64,000 nt of DNA. Origin: Primula veris. Lineage: Eukaryota; Streptophyta; Magnoliopsida; Ericales; Primulaceae. Of this stretch, positions 61,601 to 64,000 are shown one piece after another; position 1 is the first letter of the stretch, and each line of letters starts with the position of its first letter. The DNA lies in the NCBI GenBank assembly GCA_963682055.1, contig OY821745.1, forward strand, positions 10,671,501 through 10,735,500, written 5' to 3'. The notes below the pieces were generated by a model. The model made no database searches, had not been told where the DNA came from, and saw only the letters and a program-made list of their open reading frames with translations. The position numbers and the translations under genes are program-made.

Positions 61601-63499
61601 CGGCGAACGGATATCAGTGGTCGGGTGGCGGCATGGGGGGTCGAACTATCCCAATTTCACATCGAATTCGCACCCCGACACGCCATAAAGGGACAGATGT
61701 TGGCTGATTTCGTCACGGAGTTCACTGAAGGTTATGACGAACCCCTGACCATTTCACCACAGTCGCACTGGGAGATACATGTCGACGGATCGTCCACCAA
61801 AGACGGATCGGTAGCGGGCATCGTCCTCAAGTCCAGAGAAGGGGCGATCATCGAGAAAAGCCTCAAGTTGGGCTTCCGAGCTACTAACAACGAGGCAGAA
61901 TACGAAGCCATGATCAATGGCATGCTCATCGCCCGATCCCTCGGATGCACCCACTTGATCGCTAGCTCTGACTCCATGCTAATCGTCAACCAGGCTACTG
62001 GAGAGTATCAAGCCAAGGACGACCGAATGATCCTCTACCAAGAGAAAATCCAGAGCATAATGGTCAGTTTCGAACAATGCGAACTAATAAGAATCAATCG
62101 CACCGAAAATGCACATGCCGACGCCTTAGCCACCCTAGCTTCGACATTAACGTTGGTCAACACTCGGACAATCACAGTGGAGCTTTTGGAAGTCCCGAGC
62201 ATAACTAAAAGGATAGACCGAGTGACATCAGTACAATACGAGCTTGGATGGATGGACGACATGATTCGGTATTTGCGAAACGGGATGCTCCCGGCAGAAA
62301 AGATAAAGGCGTTGAAAATCACACGAAAAGCCCCTCGTTTCTGGCTATCTGAGGACGACAAACTGTATAAATCCAGTTACCGAGGACCCCACCTTCTGTG
62401 CGTCCGGCCCGAACTGCAACAGCCTGTCTTGGAAGAGGTCCACGAAGGGTCTTGCGGAGCACACATCAAAGGGCGATCCCTAGCCAACAAGGCGATCACT
62501 CAAGGATATTGGTGGCCTTATATCAAACGAGATGCAGATGTTTATGTCCAACGATGCGACAAGTGCCAAAGATTCGCCAAAATACCTCGTCTCCCATCAT
62601 CCATGATGACCCCGGTATCGGCACCATGGCCATTCGCGCAATGGGCAATTGATATTGTCGGGAAACTTCCCAGAGCGCCCGGCAGCGTGGAGTATCTGAT
62701 CGTAGCGACGGACTACTTTACCAAATGGGTAGAGGCTAAGCCTCTCCGGGAAATCAAAGCCAGCAACATTAAGCAGTTCATCTGGGAGTACATCATCACC
62801 AGGTTCGGTATACCGTACGCTATTGTCGCCGACAACGGAACCCAGTTCAGAGATGCCAATCTACAGCTGTGGTACGAGGAACTGGGTATCCGGAAGTTCT
62901 ACTCGACGCCGACATATTCGCAAGGCAACGGACAAGCTGAAGTGTCAAACCGAACAATACTCGATGGCATCAAGACAACCCTTGAACAAGCAAAGGGGAG
63001 GTGGCCCGAGCGGCTGCTCAACGTCTTATGGTCATGCCGAACTACTCCTAAAACGGGCACCAAGGAAACCCCGTTCAGCTTAGCATACAGCGTCGAAGCC
63101 GTCATACCAACAGAAATCGGGCTGCCCACACTCCGAACGACTTTAGTCGAGCAGGGGAACAATGAACAAAGAATGAGAGAGGAACTCGACATGCTAGACG
63201 AGAAACGAGAGATAGCAGCCCTTACTCTAGCAAAATACCAACAAAGTATAAAGCAAGCTTATGACAAAAGGGTGAAAGGGCCCAAGGAATTCAAGAAAGG
63301 AGAACTGGTATTGCGGCGAGTAACAGTATACACCAGAAACGAGATACATGGCAAACTGGGCCCCACTTGGGAAGGCCCATACGAAATCGTCAAAAGAACA
63401 AGCCCGGCGACTTACAAGATCAAAAGCGTTCTATTCAGAAACAGCCGAGGGGAAAAGAATTCTTGGAACGTGACGAATCTTAAGAAGTACTTCATATGA
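58457..63499 (+). CDS. Gag C-terminal part plus Pol of a Tat-clade Ty3/Gypsy element
   Basis: One frame is open from 58457, first ATG 58601 (1,632 residues from there). Order: Gag capsid-like part with a CAYHEDHGHITEHC zinc-knuckle-like segment at about residue 265; aspartic protease with VDQGAS at about 402; reverse transcriptase with FLDAYSGYHQ and the YIDDM active site at about 777; a gypsy-type RNase H up to about 1030; then a second RNase H starting WEIHVDGSS at about 1056 with NNEAEYEA and HADALA. Integrase follows from about 1280 with an HHCC zinc part and Asp, Asp and Glu residues in WAIDIVG, ADNGTQF and GQAEVSN. Two RNase H domains in tandem are the mark of the Tat lineage (Tat, Retand, Ogre). 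Pol is intact, suggesting a fairly young copy, but broken Gag makes it non-autonomous. Confidence 0.92.
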   Translation, partial: QAWDVCQETPCTDQITRYRNPAGFVIPEFRLYDGRSCPIDHLRHYKTRMELWSDDSALMCKFFKNSLGQEESSWYHNLPRGSIRSWAELLRAYSTRYAAHRKKKVNIETLLKMAMLPNERLQDYCIRFIDMANQIPQYASNIAIQNFINSIPSGYWARRKFIGKNFPTTDSLLAYCTHLTDKNEEIRALNRAPPRRETVREAQVDRKRAKNNQGEPVPQSKRNKGPEVQRREYKPVEPEPKPLRIAYPMPPKPPQQGRGQERERQRRYEPVELKYTFNLSAKNILKDICREIWYSRPEPIRSSPDSRDTKLFCAYHEDHGHITEHCRHLRWKMNAWGDAGFLDKFIKGARDKGKQLVIEGTDNRQGKTIHVVHLSRPKSTGGDRSQQRQLAHFGQVAKASQASTSKRQCMPQKHPPISFSDLDEEGVIYPHGDAINLRVQIGIDTVSRVLVDQGASCDIMYKELFDKMELKLQDLQPTDVTLIGFISETNKPLGKIVLKVTTGSVSVPVEFLVVNDNSGHNAILGRPWLHAMRAIPSTYHQKVKYPNAKGEIETARGCQEDSRRCEDITATLKRQLVVGEQPTSAGKLINQIARAERVVEEQVGETLRKVYIPDTDEEHYFLIGDSLPKEESKELEAFLFSNIDKFAWSPKDMPGLDPKTACHHLSVNAEYKSIAQRSRKVSVQHRAAIIAKVRKLLVAGAIREVFYPKWLSNPVVVPKKNGKERVCIEFTNLNKACPRDPFPLPRIDQLVDATAGAERMTFLDAYSGYHQIPLAPEDQEKTSFISPLGNYCYTVIPFGLRNAGATYQRMITKVCQKHIGKTMEVYIDDMVVKSEKATTHLQDIKNVFQTLGGHKLKLNASKCAFGISKGKFLVHMVSQRGIEANPDQITALQNLAAPKNKKQVQELTGMMAALSRFISRSADKGRPFFETLRKDKKFVWDPACEESFNNLKEYLRTPPLLVRPNKEDILACYLAVSTTAVSAVLLREEGREQFPIYFVSKTLVEAETRYLPLEKLCLALIVATRKLPHYFIAHKVQVYTKFHVKESLRRTDISGRVAAWGVELSQFHIEFAPRHAIKGQMLADFVTEFTEGYDEPLTISPQSHWEIHVDGSSTKDGSVAGIVLKSREGAIIEKSLKLGFRATNNEAEYEAMINGMLIARSLGCTHLIASSDSMLIVNQATGEYQAKDDRMILYQEKIQSIMVSFEQCELIRINRTENAHADALATLASTLTLVNTRTITVELLEVPSITKRIDRVTSVQYELGWMDDMIRYLRNGMLPAEKIKALKITRKAPRFWLSEDDKLYKSSYRGPHLLCVRPELQQPVLEEVHEGSCGAHIKGRSLANKAITQGYWWPYIKRDADVYVQRCDKCQRFAKIPRLPSSMMTPVSAPWPFAQWAIDIVGKLPRAPGSVEYLIVATDYFTKWVEAKPLREIKASNIKQFIWEYIITRFGIPYAIVADNGTQFRDANLQLWYEELGIRKFYSTPTYSQGNGQAEVSNRTILDGIKTTLEQAKGRWPERLLNVLWSCRTTPKTGTKETPFSLAYSVEAVIPTEIGLPTLRTTLVEQGNNEQRMREELDMLDEKREIAALTLAKYQQSIKQAYDKRVKGPKEFKKGELVLRRVTVYTRNEIHGKLGPTWEGPYEIVKRTSPATYKIKSVLFRNSRGEKNSWNVTNLKKYFI

Positions 63500-63594
63500 A
63501 CGGGCTTCCATTACAGGTCACAACGTACCTCTACTTTGTCATAACATTTTTTTTTTTTTTAATTCAGAAGATATTTTGCTATTTATCAAGGATC

Positions 63595-64000
63595 AGGAAT
63601 ACTGAAAGTCCCCCAACGTAACCGGGGGCATAAGAAATTCCTAAACAGCATGTATCTTATTGCCCAGGAATACTGAAAGTCCCCCAACGTAACCGGGGGC
63701 ATAAGAAATTCCCAAAATGGCATGTAGCACTATTGCCTAGGAATACTGAAAGTCCCCCAACGTAACCGGGGGCATAAGAAATTCCCAAAATGGCATGTAG
63801 CACTATTGCCTAGGAATACTGAAAGTCCCCCAACGTAACCGGGGGCATAAGAAATTCCCAAAATGGCATGTAGCACTATTGCCTAGGAATACTGAAAGTC
63901 CCCCAACGTAACCGGGGGCATAAGATATCCCAAAATGGCATGTAGAACTATTGCCTAGGAATACTGAAAGTCCCCCAACGTAACCGGGGGCATAAGATAT
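63595..64000 (+). repeat. 72-bp tandem repeat between pol and the 3' LTR
   Basis: Units begin aggaatactgaaagtccccc at 63595, 63666, 63739, 63812, 63885 and 63957 (spacings 71-73) and run off the window. Each has a hairpin-forming core, ccccc-aacgtaacc-ggggg. Tat-type elements often carry tandem repeats in this 3' untranslated zone. The later units are nearly identical, the first is the most different. Confidence 0.95.

Noticed and set aside
1..64000. CRISPR arrays, bacterial operons, organellar inserts, tRNA or rRNA genes
   Set aside because: Repeats here lack spacer structure, all genes have spliceosomal introns or are mobile elements, and I saw no tRNA cloverleaf or rRNA segment.

Overview
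This window is nuclear DNA from a flowering plant, almost certainly a eudicot. It is AT-rich and gene-poor. Genes are split by GT-AG introns (one GC-AG), the products are plant families, and the spaces hold plant-type MITEs, Helitrons and LTR retrotransposon DNA. I cannot name the species.

Five split genes can be rebuilt exon by exon with the frame kept at every junction. They are OST48, the 48 kDa oligosaccharyltransferase subunit (minus, 13 exons, 437 aa, 2582-9769); a UBC12/RCE1-type RUB1/NEDD8-conjugating E2 (plus, 5 coding exons, 182 aa, 22249-24880); a DeSI/PPPDE-type thiol peptidase (minus, 3 exons, 229 aa, 25882-28809); an RRA-type GT77 arabinosyltransferase (minus, 2 exons, 438 aa, 32228-36928); and a pfkB-family pseudouridine kinase (minus, 7 exons, 378 aa, 50225-54274). 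A sixth, single-exon F-box gene (39609-40819) has a probable frameshift near its 3' end. The right end (about 56.9 kb to the edge) is a Ty3/Gypsy element of the Tat type: 5' LTR, primer-binding site, damaged gag, intact pol with two RNase H domains, and a 72-bp tandem repeat running off the window. The genes do not form a pathway. The E2 and the DeSI-like protease both act on ubiquitin-like modifiers and are convergent neighbours, but this may be chance.

The most unusual structure is at OST48. Its promoter plus first exon exists in four tandem copies. The two outer copies (ATGs at 9769 and 12066) keep an open frame, the same 274-nt length, the splice donor and a shared TATA-like core. The two inner copies are broken and lack that core. 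This predicts two alternative first exons feeding one gene body.

Other points: intron 1 of OST48 holds a long fold-back repeat. The presumed 5'UTR intron of the E2 gene (about 5 kb) holds a 445-bp tandem array with a three-unit higher-order pattern and a 333-bp Helitron. The RRA intron shows nested Helitron, hAT-like and MULE-like insertions. The F-box locus is an old segmental duplication in which one copy lost its coding part and the other gained an hAT-like element, so filled and empty sites can be compared here. I found no convincing undescribed multi-gene system, and no tRNA, rRNA or CRISPR.
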